43,109 bases of DNA. It comes from Mansonella perstans. Taxonomy: Eukaryota; Nematoda; Chromadorea; Rhabditida; Onchocercidae. The position numbers were made by a program, and so were the translations under genes. Location of the stretch: NCBI GenBank assembly GCA_037074765.1, contig JBAMDO010000337.1, positions 1-43,109 of the forward strand, read 5' to 3'. Below are positions 1 through 10,219 of this stretch, piece after piece (position 1 is the stretch's first letter; each line of letters begins with the position of its first letter). The notes under the pieces are model-generated. The model did no database searches. It saw only the letters and a program-made list of their open reading frames with translations, and was not told the origin of the DNA.

Positions 1-660
1 TTCAAATACTGAAAAGGAAAAAAATAAAGGCAAATATATATGTGTGTCATTTGTTGCTGCTTAAATACTATGAAGCAACAAAGTTCAATTTTGATTTTTT
101 GTTTTGCCAAAAAAAATTTTTTTTTTTGAAAAGAAGAAACAAATTTTTACAACAGCCAATAGAAGATTTACGTAAATGAAAAGAGGAATAAATGTGTGGA
201 ACATAAAAAAGAGACAAAACTTTTTCCTTTACTTTATTTTAAAAAAATGAAAGGATGAATTCAACAGCTGTCAATTTTATTCTCATAAATTATTCGCACC
301 ATCTTGTACCGTTAACATATTTTAAATTATTACTGCTGAAGTTAATTAATTTTATGTTTTTTTGGTATATTCGAAAAACAAGCGGACAAATCAGTGTACA
401 AAAAAAATTTTTAAATTTACAAATTGAGATGAAATGAAAACAAAATAATTTTTTTTCTATTCATTTGTTAGAAAATGCTAATTTTCTTCTTATTCAATTC
501 TTTATTAATAACCTATTAAACTGTCAAGGTATAGCTGTGGAAAACATTAACCTTTTAAATCAATCTTCCAGGAATAATAGATTTTACAAAAGAAAATGAT
601 ATTTAATTTTGCTTAAAAGATGAGAAAAAATAATTTTAAGAGAAAAAATGCAATTTTTTC
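1..660. other. AT-rich intergenic DNA, no gene seen
   Basis: This stretch holds only A/T-rich sequence with homopolymer runs. The one ORF over 50 codons (255-437, +) is dominated by F, I, L and K, as expected by chance in this composition, so I do not call it a gene. Confidence 0.7.
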
Positions 661-731
661 ATGTGTGTGTATGTGTATATATGTGTATATGTAAATATCA
701 ATATATGTATGTGTAAAGTTTGTATATGTGT

Positions 732-784
<53 letters not shown>

Positions 785-826
785 TGTGTGTATGTGTGTG
801 TATGTGTGTATGTCTATGTGTGTGTT
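661..826. repeat. GT/CA dinucleotide microsatellite with TATG interruptions
   Basis: The tract is a near-continuous run of GT, broken by ATG and ATAT variants; the purest part is about 740-777. The His/Thr-rich and Cys/Val-rich ORFs that cross it on both strands are artefacts of the repeat. Confidence 0.97.
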
Positions 827-1182
827 TCTTACGCATTGATGAATGAGGCTTGTCATATATGAGGCTTTTTCTCTGACAATATTAAGTATCAAGTTTTGGT
901 GACTTTACGAAAGACACACTTTTGAAAAGCCAAGAAAAGAGCATTGTAATTTACACATGAAATTTTTAAAAATTTTGCGGTTTTTGCATAAATCTGAATA
1001 CCACTATTTCATCATTCCTTACGTAACATTCTTATTTTCATTAATCATTCAAAAAAGAGTTTGATTCTATCATTGCTTGAGATTCGACAAAAAAAACAGA
1101 ATTGTACTACTACATTGTAATAATAAAAAAATTTTATTTCCACATAGGATTCGAAAAAAAAAACAGTCAAAAATGAGACTAG

Positions 1183-1213
1183 ATTAATACTGAGATTTTT
1201 TCTCAGTATTAAT
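1183..1213. repeat. Perfect 13-bp inverted repeat with a 5-nt loop
   Basis: ATTAATACTGAGA at 1183-1195 is followed by TTTTT and then its exact reverse complement at 1201-1213. The hairpin lies about 135 bp before the 5S rRNA sequence. It could be a remnant of a small inverted-repeat element or a chance hairpin; no function is claimed. Confidence 0.85.
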
Positions 1214-1347
1214 TTCAAATTGTATCATTAATTGATATCATTGATTAAATGTTTTTTCGTTCTTTCCATTTCTTAGCTCTATTTTTCAATATGCTACAAA
1301 ATTGTAGAAAAATTGTAGTATAAATATATGTATTACTGTTTTGTCTT

Positions 1348-1466
1348 GTCTATTATCATGCCACGTTGAAGGCATGACATCTCGTCCGATCTGTCAAGTT
1401 AAGCATCTTGGGCCTGGTTTTAGTCCTTGGATCGGAGACGGCCAGGAAATCTCAGGTGTTATAGAT
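1348..1466 (+). rRNA. 5S ribosomal RNA, single copy, possibly a divergent or pseudogene copy
   Basis: The 119-nt segment aligns along its whole length with nematode 5S rRNA as I remember it. Its 5' part carries CACGTTGAAGGC and TCGTCCGATCT. The internal promoter region shows AAGTTAAGCA, followed by CTTGGATCGGAGACGGCC. The ends can pair (GTCTAT with ATAGAT, allowing a G-U pair), and a short TTTT run follows at about 1470, as RNA polymerase III termination needs. The segment between AAGTTAAGCA and CTTGGATCGG has substitutions and an apparent one-base insertion relative to the typical nematode sequence. There is only one copy here and no spliced-leader RNA gene beside it, although nematode 5S genes usually sit in tandem arrays. 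It may therefore be a dispersed variant or a pseudogene. Confidence 0.8.
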
Positions 1467-4270
1467 GACTTTTGCGCGATTCTGTGCTTTATATTTGATT
1501 ATAGAACGTTGAATATATGACATGCATTTAAACAGTAACTATGGTGCATCTCTGACATTACTGAAACTACCGTACTTTTTTTACTGCATATTTCTCTAGC
1601 TTTTAATAGCGAAAAACTTTTGTACAGTACAATAGATCACTTCATTACACAGTATGGTTTTTGATTGTAATTTCATTACTGTAGCATGTAATGGAACTCT
1701 GTTCTAAGCTATTACAACAGCATTTCATTACCAACTCTAACCAGGAATGTTTCATCAATTAAAGAAGGAAAGAAAAAAACGAAAGACTTGGACATCGCTT
1801 TTTGTTCTTCTAGAATTAAAAAACAAAAAAGAATTTAAAATAATATTACCTGAAAATTTCATTTAATTAATTTTGCTTTATGTCCAAAATAGCAAAAAAT
1901 GGAATGAAAGAATAAAAATCAGCCAATAATTCATATCCTTCTACAATGCAATACATACGAAAATTTTTTTTGTTTTTCATTTCTCTAGGACAAAGCGAAG
2001 AATTTGTATCGATTTCAAGACAGAAAAAAGAAACGAATTTTTTTTTTACCTCCGACATTTTACACTTTTCTTATTTTACAAACGTTGAAATTATCTCTCT
2101 CTCTTTTTCCTCTTTCATTTTATTTTCGAATGAACGTTTCGTCTCACCTTCTTAAACGTACTAAAGCAAAAAGTCTTCAGTACCAACTAAAGAAGACAAT
2201 CCTTGCACAGTTTATCGATACTGCTCTCAAATTCAAATATTTTTTTCCAAATGCTTCCGTAACAGATCGTTTTTTTCATGTAACTGCAAGTCTCAACATT
2301 TATAAATTAAATATCTGCTAAAGTGGAAATTCCGGTATGTTTAGTATAATCATTAATTTTAAAAACTATCTTAAATTACTTAAAATTAAATTAAAATTTT
2401 CCTTTAATCCATTAAATCTATCATTTAATGTAAAATAACTTTAAAAAACGGATCGAAAAATGGAAGAAAATGAAACTTGAATAAAGGGAAACTTCGAAAG
2501 AATGTCAATAGGCAAATATCATATACATTGAACATACACAGCAACAAAGTAGTTCAACTGAATTAAAATATTATACTTCTCATTTACTACTAAAATCAAA
2601 AACAATAAATTAAATTTTGATTACAGTATTTCAAAGACTTTTTGCATTTTGAAAATAAAAAGTATTATTTAATTACTGCAAACTAAAAAATAATTAGCTT
2701 AAACTTAAGTATTTAGCTTAAATTTTTTCTATATTTTAATTCATTGTAAGAGATTTTTTTGGTTTTTCCAATCTACAAAAAACGCAATATTATCATTTTC
2801 ATGACTGAATTAATACAAATAATTAAATTGATGAATAAAAAAATTTATATTGAACTATTGGATGTATTCATCCATAATTAAACAATTATAACAAAATAAA
2901 CAATTATAACAAAACAAACAATTATAACAAAATATCGTATAATCAAGTTTCATAGCATAATGTTTAAAATATCACACAATATTAATGATAAATAAAAAAC
3001 CATATAATAAATATTGTTTATATAGCAAATAAAATACAGTATAACAAAGTACCATTGTACGAATAACAAAATATCGTGTAAATGGAAGTATCCTGTAATT
3101 ATTATTCATTGATATGATATAAATGAATTTATAACTCATTTAGTGAATGAAAAAATGAAAAAAAAAAGGGTAAAAGAAGAGAGAAATTAATGAAATAATT
3201 ATTTTAACATTTTTTGATTCTCACAAAATTTTTTTTTTTCTTTCAAAACTAAAAATATTCAGGAAGTAAGAAACAATGAATCAGCATACATTGCCACAGG
3301 TTTTTCAGCCTATATTTTAATTTTTTTTTCAATAAGGCAATTATAAGAGATAATAATTGCAGCTAATTAACCAAGATTAACTTTTTAATATACAAATGAT
3401 TAATGTAATATTGTAAAGTACAATGATGACTACAATTTAAACTTTTAAAAAGTAATCAATTTTAATGACTTGATGAATTGCATAGAATTAAATAGACTGA
3501 TAAATTAGTTAAATTAGCTGATAAATTAGCCAAGACCTAATTCAATTGATTTGATAAATTAGCCTAAATTAAGCAAGCTAAATTAAACAAACTGAAAAAG
3601 CCCAACATTGGTCTTGAAGCATTAACTTTCCTACCGTAATTTAAATGATTCGCTGAAAACGATGTTCGGTATTCACATATATGTGAATGATGTATTAGTC
3701 ATAGGTTTGTTCAAACGTGTATGGATTATATATTGTGAAAGAGTTCGGGACGTACGTTTTGTTACGTGTTAGATTGAATTAGTTTTTAAATAGATTTTAA
3801 TTTGTTCAGGTAGAATTTTTTTTTTCTTTTGTAAAAAATACGTGTATGCAGTATAAACAAAAAAAATTCATGCAGTAAATTTTGCTGAAAAATTTATCAT
3901 TGATATATAATTTCAACAAAATTATTATTAGCAAAAATTACTTTAAATTATGCAGCATAAATTTTATCTTTCTTTTAAAAATAATTTTTTACCCTTTCCT
4001 ATGTATTATTTTTGTCTTTCACTTATTTTACTTTCAATCATAAAATCTCATTAATATGTTAATTAATCACTTTAAATCTTATTGATGTATTAATTTTTCT
4101 TTATTTTTAGCAATCTAATATTCTGCTTATCCATTCTTTCTTATATTATTCCTATTTTCAAAATAATTAGTTCTAATCTTTGAAAGAGAATTGTTGTTGA
4201 TTATAGTCCAAACTTTTAAGCAAGCATCAATTTTGTATTATTGTTAAATTTTTATTTTTTGCTGATTTAC
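1467..4270. other. AT-rich intergenic DNA upstream of the ARP2 gene
   Basis: No exon chain with nematode splice sites could be built here. ORFs at 1867-2321 overlap one another on both strands and have chance-like F/K/L/S composition. The last 700 bp must hold the ARP2 promoter and any untranslated first exon. A slightly GC-richer patch with a palindrome lies at 3655-3780. Confidence 0.6.
2881..2934. repeat. Three tandem copies of an 18-bp unit
   Basis: The unit AACAATTATAACAAAATA occurs at 2881, 2899 and 2917. The middle copy has one substitution (AAAACA for AAAATA). A diverged piece of it (ATAACAAAATATCGTRTAA) appears again near 3063. Confidence 0.93.
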
Positions 4271-4280
4271 ATATTTCAGG
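4270..4280 (+). promoter_or_regulatory. Splice acceptor upstream of the ARP2 start (trans-splice or 5' UTR intron)
   Basis: TTACATATTTCAG ends at 4279, 68 nt before the ARP2 ATG, with no acceptor of comparable quality between them. In nematodes such a site is typically used for spliced-leader addition. It could equally be the acceptor of an intron in the 5' UTR. Confidence 0.4.
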
Positions 4281-4347
4281 TATAATCTCAAATCAATAAG
4301 GAGCACGAGATCATTAAAGCATAATTTGCTAGTATCTAAGCATTATC

Positions 4348-7300
4348 ATGGATTCACAAGGTCGGAAGCTTATCGTCGTTGACAACGGCACTGGCGTAAT
4401 ATTTTTTTATCAAAAAATAAATTTGACATTGAAAAGCAAATTCATCATCTTACAAAGTTTGCGATATTGAGTCGTGTTTTTTTTTTTTTTTTGTCGCAGC
4501 CGTAATCTTTAATTTAAGATTGCGTTTAGCAACACCAAGATTTCTTGGATAAAAATAACGATATGAAATATTTCAATAAAGTTTAGCAACACCGAGATTT
4601 TCGATATGAAATGTTCTACTTTTGGTTTAGTAATGATAATGAAATCTAAATTTTAGTTTGTAAAATGTGGTTACGCTGGAACTAATTTTCCTGCCCACAT
4701 TTTTCCATCAGTAATAGGGCGTCCACTGGTACGATCGTCACAAAAAGTTGGCAATATAGAAATCAAGGTGAACTTTCCACTTCATCATTTTTTTTTGTGT
4801 GGATAGAGACAATTTTCTGTTGTTAAGTGAAGAAGTGTTTGAAAAATCATTGATTTTCAGGATCTTATGGTTGGTGAAGAATGTACTCAGTTAAGGCAGA
4901 TGTTAGAATGTAGTTATCCTATGGAAAATGGTATAGTTAGAAATTGGGATGACATGGGTCATGTATGGGATTATACATTTGGTCCAGAAAAGATGGATAT
5001 TGATCCGAAAGTTTGTTGTTGTTTTCTTTTTTTCTTTTCATCTTTTATGACGCTACTTTAAGACTAGATAATTTGTTAGACAGATATGTATTATAATATT
5101 ATTCATCGAAGTTTAGTTGAAGATCACGCTTTCATTTATTTTTATTAAGGATTGCAAATTATTGCTTACTGAACCGCCGTTGAATCCAAGTGGTAATCGG
5201 GAGAAACTTTTTCAAGTTATGTTCGAGCAATACGGTTTCAATTCTCTCTATATTGCTGTGCAAGTAAGTTTTTTAAATGTGCCGATGATGAATTCAATAT
5301 TTGCAGTAAACACTTATTGATTCCTTGTTAGAGGTGACAGTACCCATTCAGCGAGCACTGTGTCTATGTTCTCTAGAATTACGAGAACAATCAAAATTGT
5401 GTATTTAGTGTATTAAATTGCATCTTCTTGCTTTCGTTATTTGTATTCCCGTTCACTCAGTTTAACTAAATATTAATATCCTGGAAGATATTTTTATAAC
5501 TGATCATTTATCCATTCTGTTTGATTCACTTGACGATGAAATCTCAACTCTGATATTCGTGAAGTCTCGTTTTGTATGCTGATTTGGAAATACATTGCGA
5601 AGTCCAAAACAGATTTTCTTGATAAATATTTTCTTTCCTCATATTCAATGTTTGCTAATGTTAAAAAAAAAAATTTTATCATGTTTATGTTTCATTCGTT
5701 TCCGTTGTTTCTGAGAAGGAAGGAGAGGAGGAAAAAAAAGAAACCAGTTTTTTGGTGTAATTTACAGGCAGTATTGACACTTTATCAGCAAGGATTACTT
5801 ACGGGTGTTGTCGTTGACAGTGGCGAAGGTGTAACGCACATTTGTCCGGTATACGGAGGATACGTTTTGAATCATTTGACGCGTCGTTTAGATATTGCGG
5901 GACGTGATATCACCCGTTATTTGATTAAGGTATATGAACAACTTCTTTGTTTTCTATAAAAATTGTGGCAGTTTTATAAAGAATTATGTGATATAAAGAT
6001 CTGAAGACCTAAAGAATTATGTGCTTCAGACTACAGTAAGTATTCCTTCATTTTGCTAAACATGAGAGACAGTAGGTTATTCTATCAAAATTCGCAAATT
6101 TTTGTGGAATTAATCCAGTTATAGATATGCTTTTGATTATATAATCTAAATTTGACGCATTTTAGCTTTTGCTACTGCGAGGTTACGCTTTCAACCATAC
6201 AGCAGATTTCGAAACTGTTCGTTTGCTAAAAGAAAAGCTATGCTACGTGGCTTATGATGTAGAGAAAGAACAACGTCTGGCTCTTGAGACGACAGTTCTT
6301 ACGGAGTCATATACGGTTAGCATTAATTAGAGATATCGGCTGATTCAGGACTATTTAGATTATTTTCTCTCATTCCTCTACTCTAGCAAATGTCTTTTAC
6401 TCCAATTATCGATGTGAAATTTAGTAAAAATTTTTGACGAAAGAGCAACATAGCTTGTTTGCATAACATCCTCCTCATCAAGCACAGTTGCTTTTCATTA
6501 CTTCTTGGATAATTAGAATTTTGGCGCTGTTAATAGATTATCAATATTTCCATTATAAAAGTAAACTTCACTCCGACTTCAGTATATTGCTCTGTTAAAT
6601 TTGACGATGAAATTCAAATCAATTATAGTTGCCAGATGGTCGCGTGATTCGTGTCGGAGGCGAAAGGTTCGAAGCGCCTGAAGTTTTGTTTCAACCACAT
6701 TTAATTAATGTTGAAAGATCGGGTCTCAGTGAATTACTCTTTGGAGTTATACAGTCTGCAGACATCGGTGAGCTGCGCATAATTTCTTAGTAACTATGAA
6801 ATTGGGTGTTAGTGTTGGAAAATGTACATTGCCAGTGATGTAGTCCTTTCCTGTTTGAAATGCGAAATTTCACTGATGCTTTAGCTTATATTACATGCAT
6901 AAGCACATTTAGAGTTGTTTTACTCTTCGATGCAGGACAAGTAATAACTGAATATAAGATCCTTCACTGAAAAAAAAAAAAAAAAAAAACCAACATTCAT
7001 GAAGGAGGGATAGATCAAGAATTCCCTAGGAAATGCTTTTCCTAGACTTGAAATTGACCATTCATTTTGCTTTTTGTTTCTAGAAGAGCTTTACTAAACT
7101 TGGAAAAACTTTAAAATTGGAATTATTTCGCCAAACATATAATGTAAATAAATAGTCAAGTCCCAAAACTGACAATTAAGAGTTAACGACATTGAATTTT
7201 AGTTTTCTTGTTCTTTTTTTTCAGATACTCGACGTGAATTTTACAAGCATATTGTGTTGTCTGGTGGCACCACTATGTATCCAGGTCTTCAGAGCCGTTT

Positions 7301-7814
7301 AGAACGTGAACTGAAACAGCTTTATCTAGATCGAGTTTTACGGGGGAACACTGAGGCATTTCAGGTTTGCTAATTGAAATTTCTTTTCAGATTATTAGAT
7401 TGAATCTTGCAGTAATGTAATTCTTTATCATTAAGATTTCTTATCTGACATTTAACCGCAGCTGCATTACTAACAGTCATGTAGTCGTACAATTTTAGAA
7501 GTTCAAAATTCGAATTGAAGCACCTCCACGGAGGCAACATATGGTGTTTCTTGGTGGCGCTGTTTTGGCAAACATAATGAGGGATCGAGACGCAGTAAGC
7601 ATATATTTTTCATCTGCACATGCATATTCTTTACTTTTCACTTGTGTAAAATAAATATTAGGACATGTATTGTGATTGCTTGTTTCACAATGAGAGTAAA
7701 ATTGCGCAGTTGATCTTGATTGTTTTTTTCTTATTTCAGGATTTCTGGATTTCGAAAGTGGAATACGAAGAAGATGGACTTGAACGATGTTTGAGGAAGT
7801 TAAGCTTTAGGTGA
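4348..7814 (+). CDS. arx-2: Actin-related protein 2 (ARP2), Arp2/3 complex subunit
   Basis: This subunit forms, with Arp3, the actin-like dimer of the Arp2/3 complex, which nucleates branched actin filaments in the cytoplasm. Ten exons: 4348-4395, 4657-4767, 4861-5010, 5150-5263, 5768-5929, 6166-6315, 6629-6767, 7225-7364, 7499-7594, 7740-7814. The frame stays open through all junctions and gives 394 aa, exactly the length of human ARP2. The protein starts [16 protein letters not shown] (first nucleotide-binding loop). The second loop, [10 protein letters not shown], begins near residue 156. [11 protein letters not shown] and [10 protein letters not shown] mark the actin-fold C-terminal half. 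The activating-phosphorylation threonines known in other ARP2 proteins are conserved as T237-T238 in [11 protein letters not shown]. The last 25 residues diverge from vertebrate ARP2 but keep the length. Nothing suggests truncation. The symbol follows the C. elegans ortholog. A poly(A) signal candidate (AATAAA) lies at 8617-8622, which would give a long 3' UTR. Confidence 0.97.
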
Positions 7815-9343
7815 TTAAAAATTGTTATTCATTCTAGTGATATGTGTTATGGTATATTGTGATAGCTCATCATTTGTATCAAATGAAGTTCTATAGTTGT
7901 ACTGATTACAAACAGAGAGTGTTCGACTTAAAATCTCATATTGGGTTTTGAAAAATTCCATGTCGTGATAAATGTAATTCATTTACTTTATTTTTACTAT
8001 TTTTGATGGAACAAACCTTTATATTTATATTATATTAAGATGATACAAGCAGTCACATTATCCCTGTCATAAATCTCTTTGCAACATAAGGTGTCTTATC
8101 CTGAAATAATGAGATTAATTAAAATGTAGAAAGCTGTCCCTAAAATAATGAAAGCTTATGTCTTGCACATTATTCATTATTTATCATTTTCCGAAGTCAG
8201 AAAGAATTTGTTAACTTTTGATCTTTTATAATTAGCAATCTTTGCCCTACTTTGATACTGCTATCTCTTTTAGTATATATATTGCTGTGTTATTTATTTC
8301 CTTTACTATTTTGTTTTTATTAATTAGGGGAACTATAAGGAAGAGTTGAAAAAAAAAAAGCTTTGATTATGGTTGAGTGTTTGTGAGATTATTGTATTCT
8401 TGAATATTTGTGAGATTACTTTAAATGTTAAGGTGATAAGTGATGTGTTAGCATCAAAAGCAAACATATGGAAAATGAGCGATTTTTAGTGTTAATCTTT
8501 AAATAATATCAATTTCAAATTTCATTCCTTAATTTTACAGGCATGATTCACATTCTTCTGTAATATGTTCCTAATTACAAATTTTGTTCTATTTTTTGTT
8601 TTTAATCAGCAGAACAAATAAATTTGTTTCAATCTTAAATAATAAAAATCATTTAAGCGATGTTTTTGATGGAAATTGTTATTTCAATATACTTAATATC
8701 TTATAAGGAATGACAGTAATAACAATGTTAAAATAGTTCTAATTAAATTTAGAGTATAAAAAAGAGGAGAAAAAAGTAAGGAGGATAGAATTACTGGAAT
8801 TTTTGAATTTAAGAAATCTTTGAATTTATTTATATTATTGCTACTACTGATTGGTACTATCTTTTCTTAGAATATATTTCAGTTCATATAAGGCGTTCAT
8901 AATATCTTGCGAAAGAATGATAAGCTACTTTTGAAATTCGAAAATAGTAACGGGTAGATAGATTGATTCTTATAGTTCAGAATATCACTCTAACGGTGAG
9001 AAGACAATAATAGTGTAGTGAATCATTTGTTGAATAAATCTATTGAAGTCCCCATATAATAGATATTTGATATGATATAATGTGTTTTTAAAATCATGAA
9101 TTATCATTGAAATTCTGATCGAATAGGAATATTGCATAACTATTTTTGCTACTTAAGTTTCATTTTTGAGCATTTTGAAGATTTGATTGTAAGTAAAAAC
9201 AAATAATTCATTAGTTGTATGAAAAAGATCTGCATATAAACTTTCCATTTCCTACCACGTATGCGTAATATCATATTGGCATATTTCAGAAGTTCCAGTT
9301 TAAAATTTATAAAATCAATTATCAACAAAAAGTAACTGTCAAT
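7815..9343. other. Intergenic: ARP2 3' UTR region, otherwise no gene seen
   Basis: The first part should be the ARP2 3' UTR. AATAAA occurs at 8617-8622, and an ATTAAA-type variant occurs earlier near 8115. No ORF with coding-like composition was seen. The rest is AT-rich sequence. Confidence 0.55.
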
Positions 9344-9523
9344 TCATAATCGTGGCGGAATATTGTACCACGTTGTTTGAATGATCAACATTTGTCGTTG
9401 TTTGTTTTTAAAAGCGTCCGCACGCTTCTGGACGGCATCGGAACGATCATCATTGGGTGTTTTATCTTCTAAATCATCAACACGGTAATCATGTAATACA
9501 TTTCTTTTAAAAATGTTTTCCAT
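9344..9523 (-). CDS. Candidate small protein of 59 aa, unrecognised
   Basis: An intact ATG-to-TGA frame runs on the - strand. It starts MENIFKRNVLHDYRVDD, has a charged, helix-prone middle (SDAVQKRADAFKNKQRQ) and ends TTWYNIPPRL. About 9354-9490 is clearly richer in G+C than its AT-rich flanks, and the codons look like those of the real exons nearby (CGT, GCC, GAT, CAG). A CAATCAG acceptor sits 8 nt before the ATG and could accept a spliced leader. I see no signal peptide, membrane segment or known domain. It could be a single-exon small gene, the last exon of a longer gene whose other exons I cannot find, or a conserved non-coding element. It lies between ARP2 and insulysin on the opposite strand, so it is not in an operon with them. 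Confidence 0.45.
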   Translation of the reverse strand: MENIFKRNVLHDYRVDDLEDKTPNDDRSDAVQKRADAFKNKQRQMLIIQTTWYNIPPRL

Positions 9524-10182
9524 TTTTTAAACTGATTGTTTGATATTTCAGAAAGATATGCTATGTAAATGATTCATTGGTATGATGTATTTAAATAATA
9601 TTATTCTTAAAATTTTTGTTGTAATTGTCATCGTTATTATTGTTATAAATATATGTTATCATATGTTTTACTTAAAAAAAAATTTATGTTCATGTATATA
9701 TTTATATGTTTGTTTAGTCATTTAAAAAAATTTTCATTTTTCAAAAATTTCAGTCTTTATGCATGCATATTTTGTACAATGTATTCTTGACATTTTGATA
9801 TGTAAAATTTTCTCATTATTTTTATTTATTATTGTAAATATATATTCTTAAATATGTAGTAGTGATTTATTATAATCAATAAGATGACCTTTGTGCATGA
9901 ATGTTTTCCATATGATGTGATTTTCGTGAATGTTTTCCTGACACTTGTTGCAGTTATAATTAGTCGAGTTGAATAGTCGAATTAGAAAAATTAAAATTAA
10001 TTTTTTTTTTTTTTTTTTTTAAATTATGTTATGATCAAAGATAGAAGAAAATAGGCTTTAATGTTTATTTCGAATATTTATTGCTTTCGCTATCATTTTA
10101 TTCATAATATGCCACTTAAATCGTTTTGATGGTCGTTTTAATGATTTTTTGATTCTATGATCCTGAATTGATCAAATTTCAG
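9524..10182. other. AT-rich spacer before the insulysin gene
   Basis: This stretch includes a 20-nt T run at 10001-10020 and presumably the insulysin promoter. A short - strand open frame around 9850-9965 contains a CNKC motif, but it has no start codon or acceptor I trust. No gene is called. Confidence 0.5.
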
Positions 10183-10183
10183 G
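10174..10183 (+). promoter_or_regulatory. Splice acceptor upstream of the insulysin start (likely trans-splice site)
   Basis: CAAATTTCAG ends at 10182, 37 nt before the ATG at 10220. It matches the nematode acceptor consensus and is well placed for spliced-leader addition. A cis-intron in the 5' UTR is the alternative. Confidence 0.45.
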
Positions 10184-10219
10184 ACTTTGCATTTCTTGCC
10201 TACCCGTTCCATACTATCA

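Noticed and set aside
636..892. His/Thr-rich and Cys/Val-rich ORFs on both strands
   Set aside because: They are six-frame readings of the GT microsatellite, with no start context, splice sites or non-repeat sequence.
2004..2321. 105-aa + strand ORF
   Set aside because: It is the longest frame in the region, but its composition (F, K, L, S, Y) is that of AT-rich chance sequence, it overlaps other frames on both strands, and it has no recognisable motif.
9850..9965. - strand frame with a CNKC motif near insulysin
   Set aside because: It is about 43 codons with no initiating Met or clear acceptor upstream and only one Cys pair, which is insufficient for a zinc-finger call.
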